Notes: generated from the letters alone by a model not told the origin. DNA of 64,000 nucleotides from an uncultured Oscillospiraceae bacterium (GCA_934659425.1 CAKUHU010000007.1:1-64000); one strand, 5' to 3'; numbered from the stretch's first letter, positions 9,382 through 18,067 are shown. Translations and numbers: made by a program.

Positions 9382-9903
9382 ATGCATTTAGAACTAAGAG
9401 ACATCATCCATACCCCTGGTGAAAGCCGGGACTTCGCCTATGAGCTGGACTTGTCCCAGGTAGAGCTCTTTGGTGAAAGGCCCTTTAACCGCCCAATTCA
9501 GATTTCCGGGACGGCGCGGAACATGGCCGGTGCTCTCCAGTTGGAGGGAAGGGCAGAGAGCGCGATGGATACTCGCTGCGACCGTTGCCTGAAGCCCATC
9601 GTCGTGAAGATGGACGTGCCGGTGGTGACGCTTTTGGCCGAGGAGCTGGAGGATGAGGAGAATGATGAGATCGTTCTCCTGGAAAATGGCGAGGTGGATC
9701 TGGATGAGATTTTCACCACCGCCTGCATTTTGGCTTTGGATGGCAAGCACCTCTGCCGGGAAGATTGCAAAGGGTTATGTGAAACGTGCGGCGCGGACCT
9801 GAACAGTGGGCCATGCGGCTGCAAAAAAGAGTTGGATCCACGCCTCGCCGTCTTGGCGAAGCTTTTGGATAAAGATTCCCAAGACCAAGACGAGGAAGCA
9901 TGA
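9382..9903 (+). CDS. yceD: YceD/DUF177 large-subunit rRNA accumulation protein
   Basis: Member of the YceD (DUF177) family, needed for normal 23S rRNA accumulation in the organisms studied; 173 residues. Metal-binding cysteines are visible: CDRC near residues 69-72 and a C-terminal CREDCKGLCETCG cluster, the usual family pattern. GAGGAG lies 7 bases before the ATG. As in most bacteria it is directly followed by rpmF, 36 bases downstream, and both are expressed from the consensus promoter at 9324. Confidence 0.92.
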   Translation: MHLELRDIIHTPGESRDFAYELDLSQVELFGERPFNRPIQISGTARNMAGALQLEGRAESAMDTRCDRCLKPIVVKMDVPVVTLLAEELEDEENDEIVLLENGEVDLDEIFTTACILALDGKHLCREDCKGLCETCGADLNSGPCGCKKELDPRLAVLAKLLDKDSQDQDEEA

Positions 9904-9939
9904 GAGATCAAGCCCCTGTCACATTAAGGAGGTGTCACA

Positions 9940-10134
9940 ATGGCAGTCCCTAAGAGTAAAGTGTCCAAGCAGCGCAGAAATAAGCGCCGCAGCGCCGTGT
10001 GGAAGCTGGATACCCCCAGCGTCAACGTCTGTCCCAAGTGCGGGGCTTACCGCCTGCCCCATCGGATGTGCAAGTCCTGCCTGACTTACAACGGCCACGA
10101 TTTCAACAAGGCCGAGGCGCCCGCCGCCCAGTAA
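9940..10134 (+). CDS. rpmF: 50S ribosomal protein L32
   Basis: Small protein of the large ribosomal subunit, 64 residues. The family start MAVPKSKVSKQRRNKRRS and the zinc-ribbon cysteines CPKCGAYRLPHRMCKSC are all present, so this is the zinc-binding C+ form of L32. A near-perfect AAGGAGGTG precedes the ATG, fitting high expression. It is followed at once by a terminator, ending the yceD-rpmF operon. Confidence 0.97.
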   Translation: MAVPKSKVSKQRRNKRRSAVWKLDTPSVNVCPKCGAYRLPHRMCKSCLTYNGHDFNKAEAPAAQ

Positions 10135-10146
10135 TTGGGCAAGGAG

Positions 10147-10176
10147 AAAGAGGGGAGAGTTCCCCTCTTTCTTTTT
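10147..10176 (+). terminator. Terminator after rpmF
   Basis: Hairpin AAAGAGGGGA / TCCCCTCTTT with a short loop, then CTTTTT. Confidence 0.88.
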
Positions 10177-10208
10177 GCCCAAAGGGAAGGGCGGAGGAAG
10201 TCAATTGA

Positions 10209-10238
10209 TTGACTTTCCGTAATAAATATTGGTATAAT
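10209..10238 (+). promoter_or_regulatory. Promoter of der-plsY
   Basis: TTGACT (10209-10214) and TATAAT (10233-10238) with an 18-base spacer, about 95 bases before der. Confidence 0.65.
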
Positions 10239-10334
10239 AATCCGAAGAGGGCACGATATTTGATTTTGAACAGGAGACGCAGCGTCTCTTGATATTGGCA
10301 GCAAAATAGGAGATGGCGAAAGGGAGTGAGGTCT

Positions 10335-11663
10335 ATGCCGAGACCGCTGGTGGCTATTGTGGGCCGGCCCAACGTGGGGAAATCTATGCTCTTCAATAAG
10401 TTGACAGGCCAACGGCTGTCCATCGTAGAGGATACGCCCGGCGTGACCCGGGACCGTCTTTACGCCCCCTGTGAATGGCGGGGTAGGAAGTTTGATCTGG
10501 TGGACACTGGCGGCATTGAGCCTGGTACGGACAGCGAGATCCTGCTGTTCATGCGCCAGCAGGCGGAGATCGCCATTCAATCGGCCACGGTCATCGTCTT
10601 TCTCTGTGACATTCAGACCGGCCTGACCTCCTCTGATCAGGAGGTGGCCGCCATGCTGCTCAAATCGGGCAAGCCGGTGGTGCTGGCGGTGAACAAGATG
10701 GACAAGACCGGCTTGACTGATCCGGATATCTATGAGTTTTACAACCTGGGCCTGGGCGATCCGGTGGCGGTCTCTGCCGTCCATGGGCATGGCACGGGGG
10801 ACCTGCTGGACCAGTGCATGAAATATTTCCCAGAGTACGACGAGGAAGAGACGGATGATGAGGTCATCAAGGTGGCCATCATCGGCAAGCCCAATGTGGG
10901 CAAGTCCTCCCTGGTCAACCGAATTTTGGGTCAGGAGCGGGTCATTGTCAGCGATATGGCGGGCACCACCCGGGATGCGGTGGACAATTACTTTGAAAAT
11001 GAGACGGGGAAATATCTCCTCATCGACACCGCCGGCATGCGTCGGAAGTCCAGGGTAGACGACCGGGTGGAGAAGTTCTCCGTCCTTCGGGCTACTCTGG
11101 CCATTGAGCGCAGCGACGTGTGCCTGATCCTCATCGACGCCAATGAAGGGGTCACAGAGCAGGATACCAAGGTGGCCGGCCTGGCTCACGAGGCGGGCAA
11201 GGCCTGTATCATCGTGGTCAACAAATGGGACGCAGTGGAGAAGGACGACAAGACCATGGACAGGATGTGCAGGGATGTCCGCCGGGACCTTGCCTATATG
11301 GACTATGCCCCCATTCTGTTCATTTCCGCCCTTACCGGCCAGCGGGTGGATAAACTCTTTGCCGCCATCAACGATGTGGCCAATCAGGCGGCCATGCGCA
11401 TCTCCACCGGTATGCTCAACGACGTTCTCTCCGACGCCACCGCTCGGGTACAGCCGCCCACGGACAAGGGCAGGCGGCTGAAGATCTACTATATGACCCA
11501 GGTGGGGGTCAAGCCGCCTCACTTCGTCATTTTCTGCAATCGGGCGGAGCTGTTCCATTTTTCCTATCAGAGGTATATTGAAAACCAGATCCGGGCCACC
11601 TTTGGCCTGGAGGGTACCCCCATCAAGCTGACCATTCGCCAGAAGGGCGACAAGGAGGGGTAA
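10335..11663 (+). CDS. der: Ribosome-assembly GTPase Der (EngA)
   Basis: Essential double GTPase that acts in 50S subunit assembly. The 442-residue protein has two tandem G domains followed by a KH-like domain, the standard arrangement. G1 loops are GRPNVGKS (residues 9-16) and GKPNVGKS (about 182-189); DTGG and DTAG G3 motifs and two NKxD motifs (NKMD, NKWD) are present. The ATG at 10335 (MPRPLVAIVG) is preferred over an in-frame GTG 9 bases upstream because GGGAG lies at a good distance. Three bases separate its stop from plsY. Confidence 0.96.
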   Translation: MPRPLVAIVGRPNVGKSMLFNKLTGQRLSIVEDTPGVTRDRLYAPCEWRGRKFDLVDTGGIEPGTDSEILLFMRQQAEIAIQSATVIVFLCDIQTGLTSSDQEVAAMLLKSGKPVVLAVNKMDKTGLTDPDIYEFYNLGLGDPVAVSAVHGHGTGDLLDQCMKYFPEYDEEETDDEVIKVAIIGKPNVGKSSLVNRILGQERVIVSDMAGTTRDAVDNYFENETGKYLLIDTAGMRRKSRVDDRVEKFSVLRATLAIERSDVCLILIDANEGVTEQDTKVAGLAHEAGKACIIVVNKWDAVEKDDKTMDRMCRDVRRDLAYMDYAPILFISALTGQRVDKLFAAINDVANQAAMRISTGMLNDVLSDATARVQPPTDKGRRLKIYYMTQVGVKPPHFVIFCNRAELFHFSYQRYIENQIRATFGLEGTPIKLTIRQKGDKEG

Positions 11664-11666
11664 GAG

Positions 11667-12368
11667 ATGCTGGAATCGTTTCGAGCATTGGTGAACGGAG
11701 GGGCCAGCTGGACTGTGATGTGGTCCGGCCCGAATCCGCTGCTTTTGCTGGGACTGGCTGCGGCGGTTGGGGTGATTGCCTATTTTCTGGGCTGCTCCAA
11801 CGGGGCCATCATCGTCTCTAAATATATCCTGCGCAACGATATCCGCGGGCACGGAAGCGGCAACGCGGGCTTGACCAATTTCCACCGGGTCTTTGGCGGA
11901 AAATTGACGCTGGTGGTGATTTTGTTTGACGTGGTAAAGGCTGTCCTTGCGGTCAGCTTCGGGCTTTTGGCGGTCTGGCTGGCAGGCTGGCCAGGACTGG
12001 ACACGCTTGCCAAGTATTGGGCCGGGCTTTTCTGCCTGCTGGGGCATATGTTCCCCTGTATGTTCGGCTTCAAGGGAGGCAAGGGGATCCTCTCCGGCGG
12101 CACCATCGCCATCATGATCGACTGGCGCATTGCCCTGGTGGTGTGGGGCGGGTTCCTGATATTGACCGCCCTGACCCGGTGGGTCTCCTTGGGCTCTGTT
12201 TGGGCTGGGGCCACCTTCCCCATCGCCACTTGGTTCGTCTACCGTGATCCTCTCTTGCTGGCCCTGTCTGTCGTGATCGGCACGCTCATCCTCTGGAAGC
12301 ACCGGGAGAACATCAAAAGGCTTGTAAAGGGAGAGGAGAGTAAGCTCAGTTTTCATAGGAAAAAGTAG
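11667..12368 (+). CDS. plsY: Glycerol-3-phosphate acyltransferase PlsY
   Basis: Membrane enzyme that transfers the acyl group of acyl-phosphate to glycerol-3-phosphate, the first step of phospholipid synthesis. 233 residues with several membrane segments. Active-site loops are recognisable: GSGNAGLTNFHRVFGGK (normally GSGNxGATNxxR; the Ala is Leu here) and GHMFPCMFGFKGGKGILSGG. The N- and C-termini are slightly longer than in Bacillus. It directly follows der, a common pairing in Clostridia. Confidence 0.93.
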   Translation: MLESFRALVNGGASWTVMWSGPNPLLLLGLAAAVGVIAYFLGCSNGAIIVSKYILRNDIRGHGSGNAGLTNFHRVFGGKLTLVVILFDVVKAVLAVSFGLLAVWLAGWPGLDTLAKYWAGLFCLLGHMFPCMFGFKGGKGILSGGTIAIMIDWRIALVVWGGFLILTALTRWVSLGSVWAGATFPIATWFVYRDPLLLALSVVIGTLILWKHRENIKRLVKGEESKLSFHRKK

Positions 12369-12383
12369 GCGGGGGAGGGAGCA

Positions 12384-12790
12384 ATGTGGGACACGGCTTA
12401 GAAAGGCTTTGATCGGTCATATATGCCTTTCTGCGTGGGGTAGCCGTGCTGTATCTGCTCCCGATCCTGGGCACTATTGCCGCTGCGGGCTTTTTCCTGA
12501 GATGGCTTGTCCCCTGCGGCTTTCATTTCCCAATATGCTGCCCGGAGGGGCGCGCCTGGCCTGAATAAGGAACGGAAGGGACTTTTAGGCCGTGTTTCCA
12601 CTTTTGAACTGCCGCTGACGATCGTGGCGGTTCTGGCCGGTATAGCGGAGCTGCTTTTGGCAGTGAGCTGCGGCCTTTGGCTTGAACGGCTCCTGCTCAT
12701 AGGAGGGCTGAAATGGGAGACCCGGGCAAGTTACATAGCGGCGGCATCCGGGGTGCTGGGCCGCGTGCGCTCCATCAGAAGGAAGAATCG
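12384..12790 (+). pseudogene. Probable decayed small membrane-protein gene
   Basis: Between plsY and gpsA, hydrophobic protein-like stretches appear in two frames. One frame reads VIYAFLRGVAVLYLLPILG followed by TIAAAGFFLRWL (about 12420-12510), and another reads LPLTIVAVLAGIAELLLAV then SCGLWLERLLL (about 12610-12695). A stop and a frame change separate them, and an early stop follows the ATG at 12384. This looks like a membrane-protein gene that has lost its frame. No family was recognised, and an intact 101-residue TTG-started ORF from 12507 cannot be fully excluded. Confidence 0.35.
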
Positions 12791-12808
12791 ACAAGGAGGT
12801 TTCTGCCC

Positions 12809-13810
12809 ATGAAAATCGCTGTCTTAGGCTCCGGCGGCTGGGGTACGGCGCTGGCCCTTCTGCTGTTGGAAAATGGCCATGATGTGACTTTGTGGTCTTA
12901 TGTGGAGGAGGAGAGCGCCGCTCTGCGGGAAAAGCGGGAGAATCCCGTTCTGCCGGGGGTGCCCCTCCCCGATGGGCTGAAGCTCACCTCTGATATAAGC
13001 TGTGTGCGGGGCTGCGGCGTGGTGGTGCTCGCCACACCCTCTTTTGCCGTGCGCGGCACGGCGGCGAAAGCGAAGGCGCTTTTAGAGCCGGGCGCAGTGC
13101 TGGTCTCTGTCTCCAAGGGGGTGGAGAAGGATACCTCTCTTACCCTCACCGATGTGATCGCCCAGGAGGTGGGGGAGGGATACCCCATCGTGGCCCTCTC
13201 CGGTCCGTCCCACGCGGAAGAGGTGGGGAGAGGGGTGCCCACCGCGGTGGTAGCGGCCTCTAAGGATCAAAAGAGTGCCGAACTGGTGCAGGACCTTTTT
13301 ATGAACCAGCGTTTTCGTGTCTACACCTCTGACGATGTGGTGGGGGTAGAGCTGGGGGCGGCGCTGAAAAATGTGATCGCCCTGTGCGCGGGCATCTGCG
13401 ACGGTTTGGGCTGTGGAGATAACACCAAGGCCGCATTGATGACCCGGGGCCTTACGGAGATCGCGCGTTTGGGTCAAGCGATGGGCGGCAGAAGGGAGAC
13501 CTTTGCGGGGCTGGCGGGGATCGGAGATCTGATCGTGACCTGCACCTCTATGCACTCCCGGAACCGACGCTGCGGTATTCTGATCGGCAAGGGTGTGCCG
13601 CCGGGACAGGCGGTGAAGGAGATTGGCATGGTGGTGGAGGGGTATTACGCTGCGGCTACCGCCAAGGCCCTGGCTGAAAAGATCGGGGTGGAGATGCCCA
13701 TCACAGAGGCGGCCTACCAGGTCCTCTATGAGGGCAGAGATCCCCGAACGGTCATCTTTGAGTTGATGACCCGGGATAAAAAACGCGAGATCGAAGAGAG
13801 CTGGATATAA
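12809..13810 (+). CDS. gpsA: Glycerol-3-phosphate dehydrogenase [NAD(P)+]
   Basis: Makes sn-glycerol-3-phosphate from dihydroxyacetone phosphate, supplying PlsY next door. The 333-residue protein starts with the dinucleotide-binding loop GSGGWGTALALLL (residues 7-19), then has VVLATPSFAVR, VSVSKGVEK, ALSGPSHAEEV and the catalytic-lysine region GAALKNVIALCAGICDGL. The ATG at 12809 has AAGGAGG about 9 bases upstream; a longer upstream frame is not used. A strong terminator follows. Confidence 0.95.
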   Translation: MKIAVLGSGGWGTALALLLLENGHDVTLWSYVEEESAALREKRENPVLPGVPLPDGLKLTSDISCVRGCGVVVLATPSFAVRGTAAKAKALLEPGAVLVSVSKGVEKDTSLTLTDVIAQEVGEGYPIVALSGPSHAEEVGRGVPTAVVAASKDQKSAELVQDLFMNQRFRVYTSDDVVGVELGAALKNVIALCAGICDGLGCGDNTKAALMTRGLTEIARLGQAMGGRRETFAGLAGIGDLIVTCTSMHSRNRRCGILIGKGVPPGQAVKEIGMVVEGYYAAATAKALAEKIGVEMPITEAAYQVLYEGRDPRTVIFELMTRDKKREIEESWI

Positions 13811-13825
13811 AAACAGATATTTTAT

Positions 13826-13857
13826 GCGCCGCCTGCACAGCAGGCGGCGCATTTTTT
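13826..13857 (+). terminator. Terminator after gpsA
   Basis: GCGCCGCCTGC / GCAGGCGGCGC hairpin with a three-base loop, then ATTTTTT. Confidence 0.92.
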
Positions 13858-13922
13858 GTGCCCGCCTTTGGAATTGGAGACGGAAAGAGATGGCTCTTCA
13901 TTTCTTGTCCCATTTTTTTCAT

Positions 13923-13951
13923 TCATAAAATGGGACGAGCGTTCATAGACA
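13923..13951 (+). promoter_or_regulatory. Candidate sigma-E promoter of the spoIIIA operon
   Basis: TCATAAA (13923-13929), a 14-base spacer and CATAGACA (13944-13951) resemble the mother-cell sigma-E consensus (KMATAWW, N13-15, CATACANT). It lies 31 bases before the spoIIIAA start, and this operon is sigma-E dependent in Bacillus subtilis. Confidence 0.55.
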
Positions 13952-13981
13952 TAGGCCAGTACCAAAGAGGAGGGAATGTCC

Positions 13982-14875
13982 ATGGATAGCTTTGAAGCGG
14001 TAGCGGCGCTGCTGCCTCCCCGCCTTCGGCGGGAGGCGGAGGACCTGCCGCCCTTGCTCAAACGGCAGGTGGAGGAGGTACGGCTCCGGGCAGGGAGGCC
14101 GCCCACCGTTGTGGTGGGAAAGGACGAGCTGCCGCTGCCCGGCGGACCCCTGGACCGCCGGGACTTGGAGATGACGGTGGAGATCGCCACCCGGGCCAGC
14201 GCCCACGCCGCCTTAGAGCGGGTGCGGCAGGGATATTTTACCGTTCGGGGCGGACACCGGATCGGCCTGTGCGGGAGCATAGCGGCAGAGGACGGACGGG
14301 TGAAGAATCTGAGATGCCTCTCCTCGCTCAATATCCGGGTGGCCCATGCTGTTCTGGGGTGCGGGGAAGGCCCCTTACGCGCCATCACCTGCGGAGAAAA
14401 ATTTTTCAGCACCCTCATTTTGGCCCCGCCGGGAAGAGGGAAAACCACGCTTCTTCGGGACTTGGTCAGGCTTGTGTCTGATGGGACGCGTATTCCGCCG
14501 CTGCGGGTGGGGCTGGCCGACGAGCGGGGCGAGGTGGCCGCCTTATGGGATGGAGTTCCCCAGTTTGACGTGGGAGAGCGCACCGATGTGCTGGAGGGCT
14601 GTCCCAAGGCTTTGGGGCTTATGATGCTCCTGCGGGGGATGAACCCCCAGGTGTTGGCCTGTGATGAGATCACGGCGCCCGATGACTGCGCGGCCCTGGA
14701 GCGATGCGCCAACTGTGGGGTGAAGCTGCTGGCCACCGCCCACGCCGAAAATTTAAGTGACCTCAGTCAAAAGCCGCTCTATCGGAACCTTTTGGAGCGG
14801 GGGATTTTTGAAAAAGCGGTGACCATCCATCGGGGGGAGCTGCTTTCCGATGAGGTGGAGGATCTGCGATGTTGA
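13982..14875 (+). CDS. spoIIIAA: Stage III sporulation protein AA (ATPase)
   Basis: Cytoplasmic ATPase of the SpoIIIA-SpoIIQ channel that joins the mother cell to the forespore and keeps the engulfed forespore active. About 297 residues. Walker A is APPGRGKTT and Walker B is VLACDEIT; the secretion-ATPase fold is related to type II/IV secretion motors. Two ATG codons are close together: 13982 is preferred because AGGAGGG lies 7 bases before it but only 1 base before the one at 13976. It is the first gene of an eight-gene operon and overlaps spoIIIAB by 7 bases. Confidence 0.94.
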   Translation: MDSFEAVAALLPPRLRREAEDLPPLLKRQVEEVRLRAGRPPTVVVGKDELPLPGGPLDRRDLEMTVEIATRASAHAALERVRQGYFTVRGGHRIGLCGSIAAEDGRVKNLRCLSSLNIRVAHAVLGCGEGPLRAITCGEKFFSTLILAPPGRGKTTLLRDLVRLVSDGTRIPPLRVGLADERGEVAALWDGVPQFDVGERTDVLEGCPKALGLMMLLRGMNPQVLACDEITAPDDCAALERCANCGVKLLATAHAENLSDLSQKPLYRNLLERGIFEKAVTIHRGELLSDEVEDLRC

Positions 14876-15381
14876 AGCTGTTGGGCGCCGGACTTCTCAT
14901 GGGTGGCGGGCTGGCACTGGGCTTGAGGGCGGCAAAGGAACTGGATGGTCGGATTAGGGCTCTGGATGCCTGGGTCTCCGCACTGGGACTTTTGGAGGGG
15001 GAACTGGCCTTTCGGCTACCCGCCATGCCGGAGCTGCTCCACATGCTCTCCCGTCGTGCGGCTTCCCCGGCCAACCGGGTTTTTGAAGCGGCAGAACGGG
15101 GAATGGACCGGCTGGGCGAGGAGAGCTTTGAGGACATTTGGGCCTCCGCTTTGACCGGCTGCGCCGGCGGGCTTGGAGAGGAAGATGTGGATGTGCTCTG
15201 CAGGCTGGGGACAGTGCTGGGGCGCTACAGCTGGGAGGACCAGCGGCAAGCGCTTGAAGCGGTCCGGGCGGGGCTTGCGGCCCGGGCGGCCCAAGTCCGG
15301 GAGGAGCTGCGGCAAAAGGGAAGAGCCTATGGGACCCTTGGATTGACTTTGGGGACGTTTTTGACGATATTGTTGGTGTGA
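14869..15381 (+). CDS. spoIIIAB: Stage III sporulation protein AB
   Basis: Membrane component of the mother-cell side of the SpoIIIA complex, related to type II secretion GspF-like proteins. 170 residues with one hydrophobic segment at each end (LLGAGLLMGGGLALGL and LGLTLGTFLTILLV), which is the family layout. The conserved central stretch LGLLEGELAFRLPAMPELL is present. Its ATG overlaps the spoIIIAA stop. Confidence 0.92.
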   Translation: MLKLLGAGLLMGGGLALGLRAAKELDGRIRALDAWVSALGLLEGELAFRLPAMPELLHMLSRRAASPANRVFEAAERGMDRLGEESFEDIWASALTGCAGGLGEEDVDVLCRLGTVLGRYSWEDQRQALEAVRAGLAARAAQVREELRQKGRAYGTLGLTLGTFLTILLV

Positions 15382-15394
15382 CGGGGGAACGGAT

Positions 15395-15589
15395 ATGGAC
15401 GTGGATTTTATTTTCCGTATCGCAGCCATTGGGATCTTGGTAGCGGTTTTAAACCAGGTGCTCTCCCGCTCTGGACGGGAGGAGCAGGCCATGATGACCA
15501 CCTTGGCCGGCCTGGTGGTGGTTTTGATGATGGTGGTGCAGAAGATCAGTGACCTCTTCGTCTTGGTGAAGGGGTTGTTTGGGCTGTGA
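15395..15589 (+). CDS. spoIIIAC: Stage III sporulation protein AC
   Basis: Tiny membrane protein (64 residues; the family is 65-68) of the SpoIIIA complex, with two membrane helices: IFRIAAIGILVAVLNQVLSR and MTTLAGLVVVLMMVVQKISD. It lies 13 bases after spoIIIAB and just before spoIIIAD, the conserved order. Confidence 0.93.
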   Translation: MDVDFIFRIAAIGILVAVLNQVLSRSGREEQAMMTTLAGLVVVLMMVVQKISDLFVLVKGLFGL

Positions 15590-15595
15590 AGCAGG

Positions 15596-15979
15596 ATGGA
15601 TATTTTCAAACTCTCTGCTTTGGCGGTGGTCGCCGCGCTGTGTGCGCTGACGCTCCGGAAGCGGGTGCCCGAATTGGCGATGGTTTTGACACTGGCAGCA
15701 GGAGTCGTCCTGCTGGGCGAGGCTGTGGAGACCGTAGCGGGGGTCAGAGGGCTCACCGATTCTCTGGCCCGTACGGTGGGGCTGTCCCCCGAGATATGGA
15801 AGCCGGTATGGAAGACGGTGGGCATCGGCGTGGTCACCAAGCTGTCTTCTGCGGTGTGCAAAGACGCGGGAGAGGGCGGAGTGGCCTCTTTTCTGGAGAC
15901 GGCGGGGGCGGCTTTAGCCCTCTTTGCTGCCCTTCCGCTGGTAGAGACGGTCTTCGACACCTTAGAGGCGTTATTATGA
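15596..15979 (+). CDS. spoIIIAD: Stage III sporulation protein AD
   Basis: Membrane protein of the SpoIIIA complex, 127 residues (the family is about 130) with four hydrophobic segments. The N-terminus MDIFKLSALAVVAALCALTL and the centre WKTVGIGVVTKLSSAVCKDA match the family. Six bases separate it from spoIIIAC; its TGA overlaps the spoIIIAE ATG. Confidence 0.93.
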   Translation: MDIFKLSALAVVAALCALTLRKRVPELAMVLTLAAGVVLLGEAVETVAGVRGLTDSLARTVGLSPEIWKPVWKTVGIGVVTKLSSAVCKDAGEGGVASFLETAGAALALFAALPLVETVFDTLEALL

Positions 15980-17064
15980 AGGGGATAACAGCGGTATTTC
16001 TGCTGCTGCTTCTTCTGACGGTTCCCGTCCAGGCTGCCGAACTGGAGAGGGCGGTGGGGCTGGACAAGCTCACAGGGGCGGCAGAGGAATACTTAGACAA
16101 ATACCTCTCTGTGGAAGATATGGGCGGGGAGGATTTTGCCGTCGGCGCCAAGGCCATTTTGGACACGGGAGGCAGAGAACTGATGGGGGCGCTTCGCAGG
16201 GCGGGCAGAAGCGGCGTCTTGCTGCTGGCGGTGGCCCTGCTGTGCGGTTTGGCGGAAGGTGTCCGGGAGGAACTGGGAAGCGGTGGACTGGATCCGGTGC
16301 GGCTGGCAGGGGCGGCGGCGGTCACCGCCATCGCTGTGGCCGACGTCAATACCCTGATGGGGCTGGGAAAGCAGGCGTTGGAGCAGATGGACACCTTTTC
16401 CAAGCTTTTGCTGCCCACGGTGACGGCAGCCTGCGCCGCAGCGGGGGCTCCCGCTTCTGCCGCGGCCCGGCAGGGGGCCACGCTGCTCTTTTTGGGGCTC
16501 CTGCTGACGCTGGCGGACCGGATGATTTTGCCGTTGATCTATGCCTATGTGGCTGCGTCTGCCGCCCATGCGGCGTTGGGAAATGACGGGCTGAAGCGGG
16601 TGGCGGGGCTAATCAAATGGGTGGCCACAGGGCTTTTGTCTCTGCTGCTGACGGCGTTTGTGTTCTATCTCGCGGTCGGCGGCGCGGTGGCGGGCAATGC
16701 GGATGCCGTCACACAAAAGGCGGCCAAAACAGTCCTTTCGGGAATGGTGCCCGTGGTGGGAGGGATCCTCGCTGACGCCGCGGAGACAGTGGTGGCGGGA
16801 GCGGGGATCCTGAGGGGGACGGTGGGGGTGATCGGACTGCTGACAGTGCTGGCCATCTGTCTGATTCCCTTTCTCCAGCTGGGAGCCCACTATTTGATTT
16901 ACAAATGTGCCGCTGCCATGACGGCTGCGGTGACGGAGGGGCCGACAGCCTCCCTCATTGACGCCATCGGTTCCGCCTTTGCCCTGATGCTGGGCATGAC
17001 CGGCGGAGGAGCGATGATCCTCTACGTGGCGCTTATCACATCCATCAAGGCGGTGAGTGGATAG
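15976..17064 (+). CDS. spoIIIAE: Stage III sporulation protein AE
   Basis: Large polytopic membrane protein of the SpoIIIA complex, 362 residues. It opens with a cleavable-looking signal sequence (MKGITAVFLLLLLLTVPVQA) and then has about six to seven membrane segments. The ATG at 15976 overlaps the spoIIIAD stop as ATGA; the frame stays open upstream only because it shadows spoIIIAD. The length (family about 390) and position agree with SpoIIIAE. Confidence 0.93.
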   Translation: MKGITAVFLLLLLLTVPVQAAELERAVGLDKLTGAAEEYLDKYLSVEDMGGEDFAVGAKAILDTGGRELMGALRRAGRSGVLLLAVALLCGLAEGVREELGSGGLDPVRLAGAAAVTAIAVADVNTLMGLGKQALEQMDTFSKLLLPTVTAACAAAGAPASAAARQGATLLFLGLLLTLADRMILPLIYAYVAASAAHAALGNDGLKRVAGLIKWVATGLLSLLLTAFVFYLAVGGAVAGNADAVTQKAAKTVLSGMVPVVGGILADAAETVVAGAGILRGTVGVIGLLTVLAICLIPFLQLGAHYLIYKCAAAMTAAVTEGPTASLIDAIGSAFALMLGMTGGGAMILYVALITSIKAVSG

Positions 17065-17543
17065 TGGTATTTTTGAAAGATTGGCTTTTAGGCATTGTGG
17101 CCGCTGCACTGGCGGTGGCATTGGCGCAGGCCTTGACACCGGAGGGGACGGTAAAAAAGGTGGGGAAGCTGGTGGGAGGGCTGGTACTTCTGCTGGCGGT
17201 GATCCAGCCCTTGTTTCGGCTCGACCCGGAAGATCTGGCGGTGACGGCGGCGGCCTATTCGGGGGTGAGCCCCCAGGAGAGCACACAGGGGGGAGAAGAA
17301 GTGATGAAAACCCTCATAGAGCAGAAAACGGGTGCATATATTGTGGACAAAGGCTTGGCTCTGGGCTTTTCCTGTCAGGCGCAGGTAACGGTGGAGGAGG
17401 ATGGCTCAGGCTGGCCGGTGCCCTGGTCTGCTGTGATAACGGGAAGCTGGACAGCAGAGCAGCAAAAAGCGCTGAGTCAGGCTGTGGCGGAAGAACTGAA
17501 TATTCCTGGAGAACGCCAGAGCTTCCAAGAGGAGGTACCATGA
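17064..17543 (+). CDS. spoIIIAF: Stage III sporulation protein AF
   Basis: Membrane-anchored component of the SpoIIIA complex, 159 residues. Two N-terminal hydrophobic segments (FLKDWLLGIVAAALAVALAQ and KLVGGLVLLLAVIQPLF) are followed by a soluble domain, as in the family. The GTG at 17064 shares one base with the spoIIIAE TAG (TAGTG). Its stop overlaps the spoIIIAG ATG. Confidence 0.91.
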   Translation: MVFLKDWLLGIVAAALAVALAQALTPEGTVKKVGKLVGGLVLLLAVIQPLFRLDPEDLAVTAAAYSGVSPQESTQGGEEVMKTLIEQKTGAYIVDKGLALGFSCQAQVTVEEDGSGWPVPWSAVITGSWTAEQQKALSQAVAEELNIPGERQSFQEEVP

Positions 17544-18055
17544 AAATCGAAGAGTGGGGGAAAAAATGTGGACGCATCCTGAGGAAGTATCAATACGTCC
17601 TGCTGGTAGCGGCGGTGGGAATAGCCCTGCTCCTCTGGCCAGGCCCAAAGGAGACGGCGGAGACAACCGCCGGGCAGGGAGATGAGGCGGCCGACCTATT
17701 CCAAGTGGGACAGATGGAGGAGAAGCTGGAAAGAGCCCTCTCCGAAGTGGAGGGGGCGGGAGAGGTAACGGTGGTGCTCACGCTGCGGGACGGCCCCCGG
17801 CAGGTGGTGGCCCAGGATGGCAGCGCCACAGAGGGGGAGAGCCAGACCGTTCGGGAGACCTCCACAGTCTTGGCCTCCAAAGGCTCGGGTGCGCAGGAGC
17901 CGGTGAAGCTCCAAGAGATCGGACCCGTCTACCAGGGGGCGCTGGTGGTGGCCCAGGGGGGCGACAGTCCTCAGGTAAGGCTGGCTTTGAGCGAAGCGGT
18001 CTCTGCCCTGACAGGGCTGGGAGCGGATAAGATTTCGATCTGTAAGGGAAAGTGA
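17540..18055 (+). CDS. spoIIIAG: Stage III sporulation protein AG
   Basis: Forms a large ring in the channel between mother cell and forespore. 171 residues with one N-terminal membrane helix (YQYVLLVAAVGIALLLWPGP) and a ring-building domain containing ALSEVEGAGEVTVVLTL. The ATG at 17540 has GAGG close upstream and overlaps the spoIIIAF stop as ATGA. The conserved C-terminal region VRLALSEAVSALTGLGADKI is present. Confidence 0.93.
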   Translation: MKIEEWGKKCGRILRKYQYVLLVAAVGIALLLWPGPKETAETTAGQGDEAADLFQVGQMEEKLERALSEVEGAGEVTVVLTLRDGPRQVVAQDGSATEGESQTVRETSTVLASKGSGAQEPVKLQEIGPVYQGALVVAQGGDSPQVRLALSEAVSALTGLGADKISICKGK

Positions 18056-18067
18056 GGAAAAGTAGGT

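Noticed and set aside
10086-12356. A 756-codon open frame on the minus strand
   Set aside because: It lies fully opposite rpmF, der and plsY, has no family signature and is a by-product of their GC-rich codons.
15586-15975. Upstream extension of the spoIIIAE frame to 492 codons
   Set aside because: The extension lies inside spoIIIAD in another frame and reads as low-complexity Gly/Arg sequence; the ATGA-coupled start at 15976 gives a signal sequence and family length.
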